From RI-153 sp963721725 (GTDB taxonomy: Bacteria; Chloroflexota; Anaerolineae; Caldilineales; Caldilineaceae): a stretch of 61,337 nucleotides of DNA. Below the pieces are notes generated by a model. The model was not told where the DNA came from and searched no databases. It saw only the letters and a list, made by a program, of their open reading frames with translations. The DNA lies in assembly GCA_963721725.1 (NCBI GenBank), contig CAVRLX010000012.1, positions 1 through 61,337 on the forward strand, read 5' to 3'. Positions 17,547 through 28,723 of this stretch are shown one piece after another. How positions within the stretch are numbered: the stretch's first letter is position 1; every line of letters starts with the position of its first letter. The position numbers were made by a program, and so were the translations under genes.

Positions 17547-18887
17547 CTATTCGCCAAAACCTGCGTCCTCCGCTGCCTGAACCAGGAGGGCCTGGGTGCT
17601 GGCTACGTCCCGGTTTGCCAACAGATCGCTAAGCGCCAGGTCGTAGTCAAGCAGGAAACTCTGCTTGGCAGCGGCGCCGTGTTGCAGGCTGGGTACGATA
17701 ATATCCTGGGCAAAGTCATCGATGGCCGAAAGCTGATACTCGTCATAAACGCTGGGGTCAGCATCGGTACGGGCTGGGATGGATCCCTTGGGCGGATTGA
17801 AGGCATCCTGGCCCTCTTTGGAACCAGCCACACGCAAGAAGTTGAGCGCACCTTCACGGTTCGGCGCATTCTTGGGCAGACCAAACGAGTCTGAAAGTAC
17901 TAGAAAATGACCATCCGTGCCCGGGGCCGGTGCCCAGCGGAAATCTTCGAAGCCCATGGTTTTAAGCGCGCCGTTGGTCCAGTCCCCCATGATCATCATG
18001 GCAGCCCCATCATCGGCGGCAAAGTAGTCGTTAATTTCTCCCCAGCCCACGCTCAGGTAGTTCTCGGAGGTATAGTCATAGAGCCGGTTAAGGATCTCCA
18101 GAGACTGAGTTACTCCTTCGTCTTCCCAACTGGTCTCGCCGGTGAAGAGACCGCGATATTTATCCGGCCCCAGCACAGACAATAAAATGCTCTCCAGGAC
18201 ATGACCATTGAAGTTGGGATCGGAACCGGCAATCTGGAAGGCGGGAATGCCAGCCTCTTTAAGTTGATCGGCAACCTGGAAGAATTCGTCCCAGGTGGTT
18301 GGCGCTGCGTCTATACCAATTTCAGCCAATTTCGATGGGCGGTACCAGAGCACGTTGGAGCGGTGGATGTTCACTGGCACCGACCATGGATGCCCATCAT
18401 TGGAGGCAATGTCGATGAGATCTTGCGGGAAGACATCGTAGTAGCCTTCCTCAGCATAGAGATCGTCCAGCGGCTCCATGCGGTCGGCAACCACGTGGCT
18501 GTCGATCAACTCACGACCCAGGTGTACCTGGAAGGAATCTGGCGGCTGCCCACCCATCATGCGGGTTTCAAGCAGCGCCTTCATGTTACCACCCTGGCCT
18601 GCGCCACCAGATAGCGCTGCATTTTGGATCTCTACATCCGGGTACTTCTCTTTGAAGACCGCGTAGAGAGCGTCCAACGCTTCTACTTCACCGCCAGAAG
18701 TCCACCACGAAAAGATCTCCAACTCGCTTGCGTCCGCTGCCGCCGGGGCTGCAACTTCACCGCCTGTAGAGGCGGCTGGGGCTGCGCCTGGCGCAGCAGG
18801 GGCTGCACAAGCGGCCAACAACGTACCGCTGGCGGCAAAGCCCATCATTTTCAAAAACTGTCGACGATCCATGCTACTAAGTGACAT
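17547..18887 (-). CDS. Extracellular sugar-binding lipoprotein (CUT1 family)
   Basis: Solute-binding protein of the MalE/UgpB kind, 446 residues. Signal MDRRQFLKMMGFAASGTLLA with a twin-arginine-like pair and a lipobox ending in LLAAC, then a Pro/Ala linker. Mature fold motifs: LEIFSWWTSGGEVEALDAL, FQVHLGRELID, MMIMGDWTNGALK. First gene of the operon. AAAGGAG lies upstream of the ATG. A palindrome GTTCAAGTTGAAC at 18924-18936 could bind its regulator. Confidence 0.93.
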   Translation of the reverse strand: MSLSSMDRRQFLKMMGFAASGTLLAACAAPAAPGAAPAASTGGEVAAPAAADASELEIFSWWTSGGEVEALDALYAVFKEKYPDVEIQNAALSGGAGQGGNMKALLETRMMGGQPPDSFQVHLGRELIDSHVVADRMEPLDDLYAEEGYYDVFPQDLIDIASNDGHPWSVPVNIHRSNVLWYRPSKLAEIGIDAAPTTWDEFFQVADQLKEAGIPAFQIAGSDPNFNGHVLESILLSVLGPDKYRGLFTGETSWEDEGVTQSLEILNRLYDYTSENYLSVGWGEINDYFAADDGAAMMIMGDWTNGALKTMGFEDFRWAPAPGTDGHFLVLSDSFGLPKNAPNREGALNFLRVAGSKEGQDAFNPPKGSIPARTDADPSVYDEYQLSAIDDFAQDIIVPSLQHGAAAKQSFLLDYDLALSDLLANRDVASTQALLVQAAEDAGFGE

Positions 18888-18923
18888 TCTTTTCTCCTTT
18901 AAAAGGTGGAAACGCTAATACTT

Positions 18924-18936
18924 GTTCAAGTTGAAC
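18924..18936. promoter_or_regulatory. Palindromic operator candidate of the sugar ABC operon
   Basis: GTTCAAGTTGAAC is a perfect 13-base palindrome 37 bases before the binding-protein ATG; the adjacent GGAAACGCT resembles a LacI-family half site. No regulator gene is in the window. Confidence 0.35.
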
Positions 18937-19141
18937 ACTTATATTTCAGATCACCAAAGATGAATTGGGGCATCTCGGTAAACTGGCAAGATTGAAAAAC
19001 TGTAAATCTGGAAGGATTGGAGCAATAGCCGGAGGCGAATACCAATATACCATACCCCAAAATCAAGATCAAAGCGCTTTTTTCTTTGTCAGGCAGCTTG
19101 CCCAAAGAGAGAATTTCTTTGGGCATTTCTGACCAGTTGAT

Positions 19142-19170
19142 TTGACAACTCGCCTTTCTTTCCTTATGCT
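19142..19170 (+). promoter_or_regulatory. Promoter of the metal ABC transporter
   Basis: TTGACA (19142-19147), 17 bases, TATGCT (19165-19170). Transcription would start near 19177. Confidence 0.65.
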
Positions 19171-19183
19171 TTGCCATGGCATT

Positions 19184-19200
19184 TTGAGAATAAATCTCAA
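19184..19200. promoter_or_regulatory. Operator-like palindrome, possible Fur/Zur-family site
   Basis: TTGAGA-ATAAA-TCTCAA lies just after the predicted transcription start and before the ATG. The TGAGAAT half resembles Fur/Zur-family sites, which suits a metal transporter. No regulator gene is nearby. Confidence 0.4.
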
Positions 19201-19214
19201 TTAACGAGAGATCT

Positions 19215-20051
19215 ATGTTTACACAATTCCAACGTATGACCCCCCACCCACAAAACGCGCCGACAGTCACGCTTAAGAATGTCTCGGTTGCCTACAAGGG
19301 GAGCCTTGCCCTGGATAATATTTCGTTTCGGCTGCAACAGGGCGAACAGGTGGCCGTGGTGGGGCCTAATGGAGCGGGCAAAAGCACGCTCTTTAACGTG
19401 ATGGTGGGCAAAATCAAACCGACGCGTGGAGAGGTCGCTGTGTATGGCAGCGGGCCCAACGGCCATGTTTGTATTGGCTATGTGCCGCAGCGCAACGCCA
19501 TTGACTGGCGTTTTCCCGTCACCGTGCGCGATGTGGTGATGATGGGGCGTGTGGCGAAGATTGGCTTCTTTCGCTGGGCGCGCCGCCGTGATCACGAAAT
19601 CGTTGAGCAGGCTATGGCCGATGTTCAGATTGCCGATCTGGCGGCCCGGCAGATCGGCGAACTTTCCGGCGGACAGCAACAGCGCGTCTTTTTGGCGCGG
19701 GCGCTGGCCCAGGAAGCCGAACTCATGCTCTTGGATGAGCCATTTACAGGCTTGGATCTGCCTAGCCAGCAAATTTTACTCGACATTTTACAAACGCTCC
19801 ATCAGCGGAAAATGACCATCCTTGTCGCCACCCATGATCTCAATCAGGCCGGGGAGCTTTTCCAGCGTGTTTTGCTGCTCAACCGGCGGCTTGTGGCCGA
19901 TGGTCCCCCTGCCGCCGTACTGACCGCGGACCGCCTGCGCCAAGCCTATGGCAGCCATTTACATGTGATCCAAAACGGAGCGCAGACTCTTCTTCTCACC
20001 GATACCTGCTGCGAGGGCGAGAGCATTCCCTTAGAAGTTGAGCGCGTCTAA
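19215..20051 (+). CDS. Metal ABC transporter ATP-binding protein (ZnuC/MntB type)
   Basis: ATPase for divalent metal (Zn/Mn/Fe) transport, 278 residues: Walker A GPNGAGKST, Q-loop GYVPQRN, signature LSGGQQQRV, Walker B LMLLDEPF, H-loop VATHDL. The sequence block IDWRFPVTVRDVVMMGR is typical of the manganese/zinc group. Its stop overlaps the permease start by one base (TAATG). No solute-binding protein follows; it must be elsewhere or the system differs. Metal specificity cannot be read from these subunits. Confidence 0.93.
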   Translation: MFTQFQRMTPHPQNAPTVTLKNVSVAYKGSLALDNISFRLQQGEQVAVVGPNGAGKSTLFNVMVGKIKPTRGEVAVYGSGPNGHVCIGYVPQRNAIDWRFPVTVRDVVMMGRVAKIGFFRWARRRDHEIVEQAMADVQIADLAARQIGELSGGQQQRVFLARALAQEAELMLLDEPFTGLDLPSQQILLDILQTLHQRKMTILVATHDLNQAGELFQRVLLLNRRLVADGPPAAVLTADRLRQAYGSHLHVIQNGAQTLLLTDTCCEGESIPLEVERV

Positions 20052-20932
20052 TGGACTTCCTCAGCGTACTTTTGGAGCCGTTACAATATCCCTTTATGGC
20101 ACGTGGGCTGGTAGCCGCGCTGCTGGTGGGCATCCTCTGCCCAGTGGTGGGCAGCTACATTATTTTGCAGGGCATGGCCTTTTTTGGGGATGCGCTTTCC
20201 CATGCCATTCTGCCCGGCGTGGTGGCGGCCTTCCTGCTCAGTTGGCCGCTGGCCGTGGGCGCGTTGATCGTGGGCGTCCTGGCTGCGATTGGGATTGGGC
20301 TACTCAGCGAGCGCGGCGAGATCCGCGAGGACACGGCGATTGGTGTAGTCTTTGCCGGCAGCTTTGCCCTGGGCATTGCCATGATCAGCACGGTACGCAG
20401 CTATGCTGTGGATCTGACTCATATTCTGTTTGGCAATGTGTTGGGCATTTCCACCTCTGATCTGTGGCTGGTGGCTGGGCTGGGCGCGCTGATTTTGCTA
20501 ATTGTTGTGTTGCTCTACAAAGAGTTTTTGGTGATGACCTTTGACCCCATGCTGGCGGTGGTGTTGCGCTTGCCCGCGCGTTTTCTGCGCTATCTGCTCC
20601 TGATTTTGGTGGCGCTGACCATTGTCGTCTCGTTGCAAACCGTGGGCATTGCCCTGATGCTGGCGATGTTGGTGACGCCCGCCACCTCGGCGCAACTGCT
20701 GACACGGCGACTGCCCAGCATGATGGCGGTGGCAGCGCTCATCGGCGCGCTCTCGAATGTGACGGGGCTTTATCTCAGCTTCTATTTTGATGTAGCATCA
20801 GGGCCAGCCATGGTACTGGTTGCCACGGCCATTTTCATTGGCGTCTTCCTCTTTCGCCCCAACAGTGGCTATTTCTGGCAGAGATTACAGAGGCCATCTG
20901 CCGATACAGTAGCTCTCCCCCCGGCTCACTAA
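20051..20932 (+). CDS. Metal ABC transporter permease (ABC-3 family)
   Basis: 293 residues with eight or nine membrane helices; family motifs GMAFFGDALSHAILPGV near residue 40 and the C-terminal LLVTPA-type block LMLAMLVTPATSAQLL. Translationally coupled to the ATPase. Confidence 0.93.
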   Translation: MDFLSVLLEPLQYPFMARGLVAALLVGILCPVVGSYIILQGMAFFGDALSHAILPGVVAAFLLSWPLAVGALIVGVLAAIGIGLLSERGEIREDTAIGVVFAGSFALGIAMISTVRSYAVDLTHILFGNVLGISTSDLWLVAGLGALILLIVVLLYKEFLVMTFDPMLAVVLRLPARFLRYLLLILVALTIVVSLQTVGIALMLAMLVTPATSAQLLTRRLPSMMAVAALIGALSNVTGLYLSFYFDVASGPAMVLVATAIFIGVFLFRPNSGYFWQRLQRPSADTVALPPAH

Positions 20933-21114
20933 ATAGCCATTCATCCCACAATTATCTCCAAAATTAGCTGACTAGGCCTGTTGGTTGAAGGTCAGTTAAA
21001 TTGTTGATAGAATGTCAGGTAGTGATGACAAAAAAAGTCATACTCAAGATGTGTGCATCATTTAACGACAGCACACTTTTATCCAACTTTCCCCCCTGAG
21101 AGGATCTTCGTTTT

Positions 21115-23089
<1,975 letters not shown>

Positions 23090-23174
23090 AAATTAGGTAC
23101 TTGGGTGATTAGGTGATTGTAGAAATTCTATCCAATCACCTGACTACCACTCTCTTTTCAACAAGGAGTATTCT

Positions 23175-23726
23175 ATGCGTGGTGGTGGCCGAATTGTTGG
23201 GCTGGCGATGATGATTGGCGGCATGGTGGTGCTGTTGGGATTCCTTGTGTGGGGATTTACCGCACTGGGGAGCGATGTGAGCGCCCAGGGTCTATCAATC
23301 GGATTCTTCTTGGCGCTGCTGATTATCGCGCCGTTAATTGGCGTTGGTTTCTATCTCTTCCGCAAAGGTCAACAGGAGCAAAGTGACTTTGTACAAGCGG
23401 GCAAAGAAAAGAAAATTCTTAACATGGTGCTGACGCAGGGACAGGTTACCATCCAAGAAATGATGGTGGCGCTGAGCGAACCCCGCGAAGTTATTGAAGA
23501 CGCCATCCGCCATGTCGTGGGCAAACAATTGTTTAGCGGCGCGATCAATTGGGACAAGGGCGTGTTGTATAGTGTAGAGAGTCAACAACTCACCGATGGC
23601 CGCAAATGTCCTAACTGTGGCGGCGAACTGGAGTTTGCGGGCAAGGGATTGATTCGTTGCCCCTGGTGTGGTAGCGAGGTCTTTTTGACCAAACGGGCCG
23701 CAGCCAGCACAGCCACACCGGCCTAA
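23175..23726 (+). CDS. Two-helix membrane protein with C-terminal zinc ribbon
   Basis: 183 residues: two N-terminal membrane helices (about 8-30 and 42-62), a helical middle that looks like a small winged helix (TQGQVTIQEMMVALSEPREVIEDAIRH; motif VTIQEMMVAL), and a zinc ribbon CPNCGGEL...CPWCGSEV. Starts after CAAGGAG. Part of the four-gene cluster with DUF2207 and SPFH proteins. Confidence 0.7.
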   Translation: MRGGGRIVGLAMMIGGMVVLLGFLVWGFTALGSDVSAQGLSIGFFLALLIIAPLIGVGFYLFRKGQQEQSDFVQAGKEKKILNMVLTQGQVTIQEMMVALSEPREVIEDAIRHVVGKQLFSGAINWDKGVLYSVESQQLTDGRKCPNCGGELEFAGKGLIRCPWCGSEVFLTKRAAASTATPA

Positions 23727-23803
23727 TCTTTCATCAATGATTCATCGGGCGTTTTACCGCCCTTTGCCATCCCATTTGTTCTATCTTGGAGGAGAAAAAT
23801 TTC

Positions 23804-24416
23804 ATGTCTGATCATCTGTTTGTTGATAAGGCCAAATCTGAAATGGGGACCATTGAGCGCTTGCTCAAAGGCTTGCCGATTATTCGCGGCTATGTAGACA
23901 AAGAACTGCGCCGCGATGCTGATTACCGTGTTCGCCAGACCATTGCCAACGCGCTCAGAGGCCGAAAAGCAACGGCTTTATAGCGTACAACAAAAGCTGA
24001 TCAGCGGGGCAGGTCTGCGCTATGTAGACGATGTGGATGTGGCCGTGCAAAAGCTGCAAATGCTGATTGACCGCATCCGCACAGCCAGCTATGGCTATGC
24101 CGGGCTTTTTAACGCGGTGCGCATTCAAGAGGAGCAGTTGGATGCGCTGCACCGTTTTGACGTGGCATTGGCCGCGCGCACCTATGAGATCAAAGAGGCG
24201 ATTGACGGGCTGGGCAAGGCCATTGGCGAGAATGATGGGCTGGTTGATGCCATTGATGCGTTGGTTGCCAAAACGGGGGAACTTAACCGCCTCTTTGATG
24301 ATCGTCACCGCGTGGTAGAGAATCCAGAGATGCTCACCCCAGAGAGTGCGCCCGCCGTGGAGAGTGATTGGATGAAAGCCGCCGAACAATACGGCAGCAA
24401 CGCTGAGGAAAAATAA
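23804..24416 (+). CDS. Helical cytoplasmic protein of the SPFH cluster
   Basis: About 200 residues, mostly helical, no membrane segment (GTIERLLKGLPIIRGYVDKE; later VDDVDVAVQKLQMLIDRIRT, shown in part). Not assigned to a family by eye; position between membrane proteins and an SPFH protein suggests a partner of the same complex, in the place where PspA-like proteins occur in comparable operons. One frame shift near 23955. GGAGG precedes the ATG. Confidence 0.6.
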
Positions 24417-24479
24417 GCCCATTAGTTGCTACCTCCCGGACAAAGGGTCGGGACAAAGATTTGCCTATTCATTTTTTAA

Positions 24480-24564
24480 CTATACAGGTGCGACGCACTC
24501 GCCAGGGGTAGAATGGTTGTGAAAAGCGTTTGTGACGAGTGCGTCGCACCCTTGACCTGTATAG
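24480..24564. repeat. Dispersed palindrome, family A, copy 2 (complete)
   Basis: CTATACAGGTGCGACGCACT at the left end, its complement at the right end, centre GGTTGTGAAAAGCG. Lies in the 212-base gap inside the SPFH cluster, so it may form a structured mRNA spacer or terminator between the third and fourth genes. Confidence 0.85.
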
Positions 24565-24628
24565 ATAATTCTTTTTTGCATCACCAGAACGTCTATTACG
24601 TTCTCTAAAGACAAAAGGAGTCTCCACG

Positions 24629-25684
24629 ATGCCTCGATTTATTGATGTTGTTGAAGCGCCCGATATGGGAACAAGCGATCTGGTGCTGCGTCGCCCAGAA
24701 GTGGGTTCCGGCGATTTTCGCATGGGCAGCCAAGTTATTGTGCGCGAAAGCCAGCGGGCCATTTTCTACCGTGATGGACGCTCGTTGGATCTATTCGAGC
24801 CGGGTCGTCATACCATCAGCACAGCTAACCTGCCTATCCTCTCGACCTTGATGCGCTTTGTCACCGGCGGCGACAATGTCTTTACGGCAGAGGTCTACTT
24901 TGTGAATATGCGCGAGTTTACCGACCTAAAATGGGGCACACCCGAACCCATCAGCCTGCGCGATACGGATCTGGGGCTGGTGCGGCTGCGCGGCTTTGGG
25001 CAATATACCATGCAGGTGGCCGACCCCAAGCGCTTTGTCGATCAGTTTGTGGGGACGCAGGGACTATATCGCACGGAGCAGATCACTGACTATCTGCGCG
25101 GTGTGATCATCAGCAAAATGACCGACGTGCTGGGCGAAAACATGACCAGTATTCTCGATCTGCCCAAGATGTTCAATGAGCTAAGCGCGGCCATGCGCGC
25201 CATTTTGCAGGACGATTTCTTGGCGATGGGGCTGAGTTTGAAGCAGTTCCGCATGGTCTCCATTAGCCCCACGGAAGATACGCAAAAGGCCATCGACGAG
25301 CGGGCCAGCATGGGCGCAATTGGCGATATGAACGCCTATATGCAGTTCAAGGCGGCGCGAGCCATGGGCGACGCCGCGCAGAACACCAGCGGCGGTGGGG
25401 CCAGCGACGGTGTGGGCCTGGGCGCGGGCATTGGCATGGGCGCGGGCATGGCCGGCATGATCGCCAATGCGTTCAACACATCGCAGCAGCCACAGGCACA
25501 GCCCGCCGCCAGCGCTGCCTCTGCCGCCTCTGAGGTGATGACGTTGGACGAAGCCGCCAGCTATTTGAAGGTGTCCAGCAGCGATTTCCAATCGTTAATT
25601 GACGAAGGGCAGATCGCCGCCAAGAAGATCGGTAGCCAATACCGCATTAGCAAAAGCGCCATCGATTCGTTCCTGGCAAGCTAA
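24629..25684 (+). CDS. SPFH-domain protein fused to an excisionase-type helix-turn-helix
   Basis: 351 residues. The SPFH/band-7-like YdjI domain covers about residues 20-240 (GSQVIVRESQRAIFYRDGR, FEPGRHTISTANLP, RMVSISPTED). A Gly/Ala linker (GLGAGIGMGAGMAGM) leads to a 50-residue MerR/excisionase HTH (MTLDEAASYLKVSSSD...IAAKKIGSQYRISKSAI). YdjI relatives normally end in a zinc ribbon; here the HTH replaces it. Because these small HTHs also mediate protein contacts, DNA binding is not certain. AAAAGGAG lies upstream of the ATG. Confidence 0.85.
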   Translation: MPRFIDVVEAPDMGTSDLVLRRPEVGSGDFRMGSQVIVRESQRAIFYRDGRSLDLFEPGRHTISTANLPILSTLMRFVTGGDNVFTAEVYFVNMREFTDLKWGTPEPISLRDTDLGLVRLRGFGQYTMQVADPKRFVDQFVGTQGLYRTEQITDYLRGVIISKMTDVLGENMTSILDLPKMFNELSAAMRAILQDDFLAMGLSLKQFRMVSISPTEDTQKAIDERASMGAIGDMNAYMQFKAARAMGDAAQNTSGGGASDGVGLGAGIGMGAGMAGMIANAFNTSQQPQAQPAASAASAASEVMTLDEAASYLKVSSSDFQSLIDEGQIAAKKIGSQYRISKSAIDSFLAS

Positions 25685-25700
25685 CCATCCCTCTTTATGC

Positions 25701-25740
25701 AAACAGCGCAGATAGGTGTACTATCTGCGCTGTTTTGTTT
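25701..25740 (+). terminator. Terminator of the DUF2207-SPFH cluster
   Basis: AAACAGCGCAGATAG and complement with loop GTGTA, followed by TTGTTT. Confidence 0.85.
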
Positions 25741-25929
25741 GGGCGAATCTTTGTCCCGCATTCCGCCGCACAGTAAAATGACGGCGACACTCACCCATCG
25801 CCAAGAATTCCACCGATAGAACGCTGATGAGCGGGCAGGGCAGAGCAAAATCTGTGAAAATCCGCCAAATCCGTTTTATCTGCGTTCTATTTTGGAATCT
25901 CTGATCATCGCCACACACACGGAGGAACT

Positions 25930-26523
25930 GTGAAAGCACTGGTCGAACGCATCCGCACAGAGGGCCGCAACCTGGGCCGCGGGATTCTCAAAGTTGATGG
26001 CTTTATCAACCATCAGCTTGATCCAAACCTGACCATGCAGATGGGGCGTGAATTTGCGCGGCGCTTTGCCGATGCCGGGATCACAGGTGTCACCAAAGTA
26101 ATCACTGCCGAGGTGAGCGGCATTGCCCCGGCCTTGACGACGAGCTTTGTGTTGGGTGTGCCTGTGGTCTATGCGCGCAAGCACCGTCCCATTACCATGC
26201 CAGAGGGGTTCTACGCCGCCGAAGCGCCCAGCCATACCAAGGGAGGCATTGTGCGCCTCATGATCTCGCCCGAATATTTACATGCCGGGGATCGGGTGTT
26301 GTTAATCGACGACTTTTTGGCCTCTGGCAAGACCATTAACGCGCTGGCACAGTTGATCGCGGACTGTGGAGCCACGCTGTGTGGGATAGGTTGTCTGGTG
26401 GAGAAATCCTTTGAGGGCGGGCGAGAGGCATTGCTACATCTGGGCGTGCCAATTGTAACGCTGGCGATTGTGGAGAGCATGGAGAACGATACGATCCTTG
26501 TGAGCGATCCGTCAGCACCCTAA
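25930..26523 (+). CDS. xpt: Xanthine phosphoribosyltransferase
   Basis: Purine salvage enzyme converting xanthine and PRPP to XMP; 197 residues. Shows INHQLDP near the N-terminus, the family hood region, and the PRPP-binding motif VLLIDDFLASGKT. Start is GTG at 25930 preceded by GGAGG. I see no purine riboswitch in the leader; the 190 bases upstream contain instead a degenerate dispersed repeat (AATCCGCCAAATCCGTTTTA). Confidence 0.93.
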   Translation: MKALVERIRTEGRNLGRGILKVDGFINHQLDPNLTMQMGREFARRFADAGITGVTKVITAEVSGIAPALTTSFVLGVPVVYARKHRPITMPEGFYAAEAPSHTKGGIVRLMISPEYLHAGDRVLLIDDFLASGKTINALAQLIADCGATLCGIGCLVEKSFEGGREALLHLGVPIVTLAIVESMENDTILVSDPSAP

Positions 26524-26541
26524 TATACTGAACGAAAGTAT

Positions 26542-26620
26542 CTATACAGGTCTAGGGTGCGAAGCACTCACCACACAAGCTTTCACAACCCATCTACTCC
26601 TGGCGAGTGCGTCGCATCTG
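26542..26620. repeat. Dispersed palindrome, family A, copy 3 (diverged left arm)
   Basis: CTATACAGG, then GCGAAGCACTCACCAC with two changes, centre AAGCTTTCACAACC, right arm TGGCGAGTGCGTCGCA. Centre matches copy 4 closely. Confidence 0.75.
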
Positions 26621-26648
26621 TTAGTTGCGAAAGAAATACCCTTAACAG

Positions 26649-26684
26649 AAAAAAGGAACCGGCATATGCACCGGTTCCTTTTTT
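26649..26684. terminator. Bidirectional terminator between xpt and the lipoprotein gene
   Basis: AAAAAAGGAACCGG, loop CATATGCA, CCGGTTCCTTTTTT: perfect stem with A- and T-runs, fitting two convergent genes. Confidence 0.9.
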
Positions 26685-26713
26685 ATACGCCTGATTGGGC
26701 AGCACAACAATGG

Positions 26714-27286
26714 CTATTCGCGGCCCATGTCCAGAACCAACGCGTCCGCGGTCATCATAATACTCTTCACCGTGAGGCCCGTGGCGTCGGTGACACCCTG
26801 GAGCGCCCCGGCGATCTGCGTGCGGATGGTCTCCTGTGCGCCCACTAGTTGATCCTGCACCGCATCCAACGGAAACTGCACATCGCCCAGACTGACACCA
26901 GCCACGGACACATCAATTTGCCCATCCATAACCGCCAGTTTCAACGAAATGGTGGGCCGCAAGGCTGCCTCAATGCCATAGACATCCGCGTTGATGGTTG
27001 TCGTCACGCGCAGCATGTCTGCGGGAACCAGGGCGAAATCGGTCTCTTGCAACAAGATCTGTGCGCCGGGCTGCCCTGGCACATCAATGGGGGCGGCCAG
27101 TTGATCCGCCAAGATGGCGGCGATAAAATCCGCATCCACTTCGATACGCAGATCGACCCCTGTGGCCTCGTCAACTGGCACAGGGGTAGCGGCCGCTACT
27201 GGCTCCGCTTCAGACTGAATGGTGGGCGCACAAGCCGCCAGGGAAAGAACCAGAATTACCAAAAAGAGCGTCTTCAGGACTCGCAT
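26714..27286 (-). CDS. Lipoprotein, LmeA/DUF2993-like lipid-binding fold suspected
   Basis: 190 residues with a lipoprotein signal (LVILVLSLAACAP). The mature part alternates strands (VDLRIEVDADFIAAILADQL, LRVTTTINADVYG, ISLKLAVMDGQIDVSVAGVS) like the tubular DUF2993/LmeA proteins; family assignment is tentative. Single gene. Confidence 0.55.
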   Translation of the reverse strand: MRVLKTLFLVILVLSLAACAPTIQSEAEPVAAATPVPVDEATGVDLRIEVDADFIAAILADQLAAPIDVPGQPGAQILLQETDFALVPADMLRVTTTINADVYGIEAALRPTISLKLAVMDGQIDVSVAGVSLGDVQFPLDAVQDQLVGAQETIRTQIAGALQGVTDATGLTVKSIMMTADALVLDMGRE

Positions 27287-27376
27287 TGAGGACTCCTTTA
27301 TCAGTGGGTGTGCCGGGTTACGACAAAGGATAATAGAGCTATTGGAAACCGTTGCCGTGAACCTTGGCGACGATTT

Positions 27377-28222
27377 TCATTCTTCATCTGGATCCGATAT
27401 AACTTCTACGCTGGCTCCGGGGGCGGGGCCGTGATATTCGCCTAGGTGACCACGAGCAGCTTGGGGCGGCGGCTCTTTGCCTGTGCGCTTTGCCGTTGAG
27501 TGGCGAGATAAATTAGGTGCGCTGTTGACGGCTAGTTTGTGAGCAACGGGGCGACGGTAGGCCAGCCACCCCATAAAGATCCCCAACAGAATCAGCAGTA
27601 CCGGCCAAAACCGTATAAAGTTGTTTTGCTCACTTCGATCAACTGAAAAAAGAAAGAGACCAAATACTACCAATACTGAACCTGGAATCAACGCCCACCA
27701 GAGTTGGCGCTGTCCACCCACTGGGTAGAGTAAGAGAAAAACTATGCCCATTCCCACAAACAAGAATGTCCCCAAAATATCCGGGTCTGTAACCTGGCTG
27801 CTCAGGGCAATTGCGCCGCCCAATACAAGCATAAACCCGCCGGGGATCACAGCCCACCATCGATTGGGGCGGTCGAGCAAAAAGATGTGTCCAAAGGCCA
27901 GCGCCTGCCCCACAAACAACAACGAAGATGTAATACGTTGGTCGAGCGTCTCAATTGTGGTCAAGTAGACCATACCCGCCAGCGCAACCAATGTCCATCC
28001 CGGGATCAGACGCCACCAATGGCTGCGATTGGAGAGATAGCTAATAAAAAAAGCGATACCAGCAATCCCCATCAGGGCAGAAAAACCATATTGAAGAAAA
28101 GGTTCGTACGCAGCGAATGCACCCAAATTGAACAAGAGGATGGCAATCCCGCCGAACACAAAAACCAGCGCCCACCCCAGCCGTCCCGTTCGTGGATCGT
28201 CAGCCCCTATGCTCCGCACCAA
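27377..28222 (-). CDS. Multi-pass membrane protein, function unknown
   Basis: 281 residues with about eight short helices in repeated pairs each followed by a WWxLIPG-like motif (HWWRLIPGWTL, RWWAVIPGGF, LWWALIPGSV), and a soluble C-terminal tail. Its start lies within the end of the upstream gene (overlap 23 bases), so the two are translationally coupled. Confidence 0.65.
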   Translation of the reverse strand: MVRSIGADDPRTGRLGWALVFVFGGIAILLFNLGAFAAYEPFLQYGFSALMGIAGIAFFISYLSNRSHWWRLIPGWTLVALAGMVYLTTIETLDQRITSSLLFVGQALAFGHIFLLDRPNRWWAVIPGGFMLVLGGAIALSSQVTDPDILGTFLFVGMGIVFLLLYPVGGQRQLWWALIPGSVLVVFGLFLFSVDRSEQNNFIRFWPVLLILLGIFMGWLAYRRPVAHKLAVNSAPNLSRHSTAKRTGKEPPPQAARGHLGEYHGPAPGASVEVISDPDEE

Positions 28223-28601
28223 CCTCCTCCTTTATGTCTGTCTGCGTCGAACCCTCAGGCGTGGCCGCAGAGTCTTCGATTGGGTTGCTCCACCCCTGCT
28301 TTATGCCGATGCGGCTATACAACACCGATTGCCAGCCGAAGAGCAGGGTCATGGTCGCCCAGATCAGCGTCTGCCACCAGGGGTCCGGCTGATACGCCGT
28401 TGCACCACTGAGCGCCAGTCCCAGGCTAAAGACCGTTAAACTCACACTGAGCGGCGTCAACATGAGCGGACGCTGCCAGACTTCACGCCAGCGCCAGTGG
28501 CGTAGATGACGATAATAGTCCATATAGCTAAAGGTTGCAAAGACCCCAGCCAGCCCCAAAATCCAGAGCGCATCAATTAGAACATCGGTCAGTGTAAACA
28601 T
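28200..28601 (-). CDS. Small membrane protein, function unknown
   Basis: 133 residues with three or four helices (IDALWILGLAGVFATFSYM near the N-terminus, shown in part) and an acidic C-terminus. First gene of a two-gene unit with the WWxLIPG-repeat membrane protein. Confidence 0.6.
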   Translation of the reverse strand: MFTLTDVLIDALWILGLAGVFATFSYMDYYRHLRHWRWREVWQRPLMLTPLSVSLTVFSLGLALSGATAYQPDPWWQTLIWATMTLLFGWQSVLYSRIGIKQGWSNPIEDSAATPEGSTQTDIKEEVGAEHRG

Positions 28602-28723
28602 GCCATCCGCCTTGTCGTGAATTCACGATCTATCATAGACCAATGCGCCAAAAATTGCGAAGTTGATAAAAAGACGATGGACGATGGACGACCCGCCACC
28701 GACAATCGCTCAATGCCCAGACC

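Larger units (their letters stand above)
18888..19214. other. Intergenic region between divergent transporters
   Basis: Contains the operator-like palindrome at 18924-18936, a hairpin TGCCCAAAGA/TCTTTGGGCA at 19099-19125, and the promoter and palindrome of the metal transporter. No gene seen. Confidence 0.6.

Noticed and set aside
25740..25929. Purine riboswitch upstream of xpt
   Set aside because: The conserved purine-aptamer core and loop-loop motifs are not seen; the leader contains a degenerate dispersed repeat.
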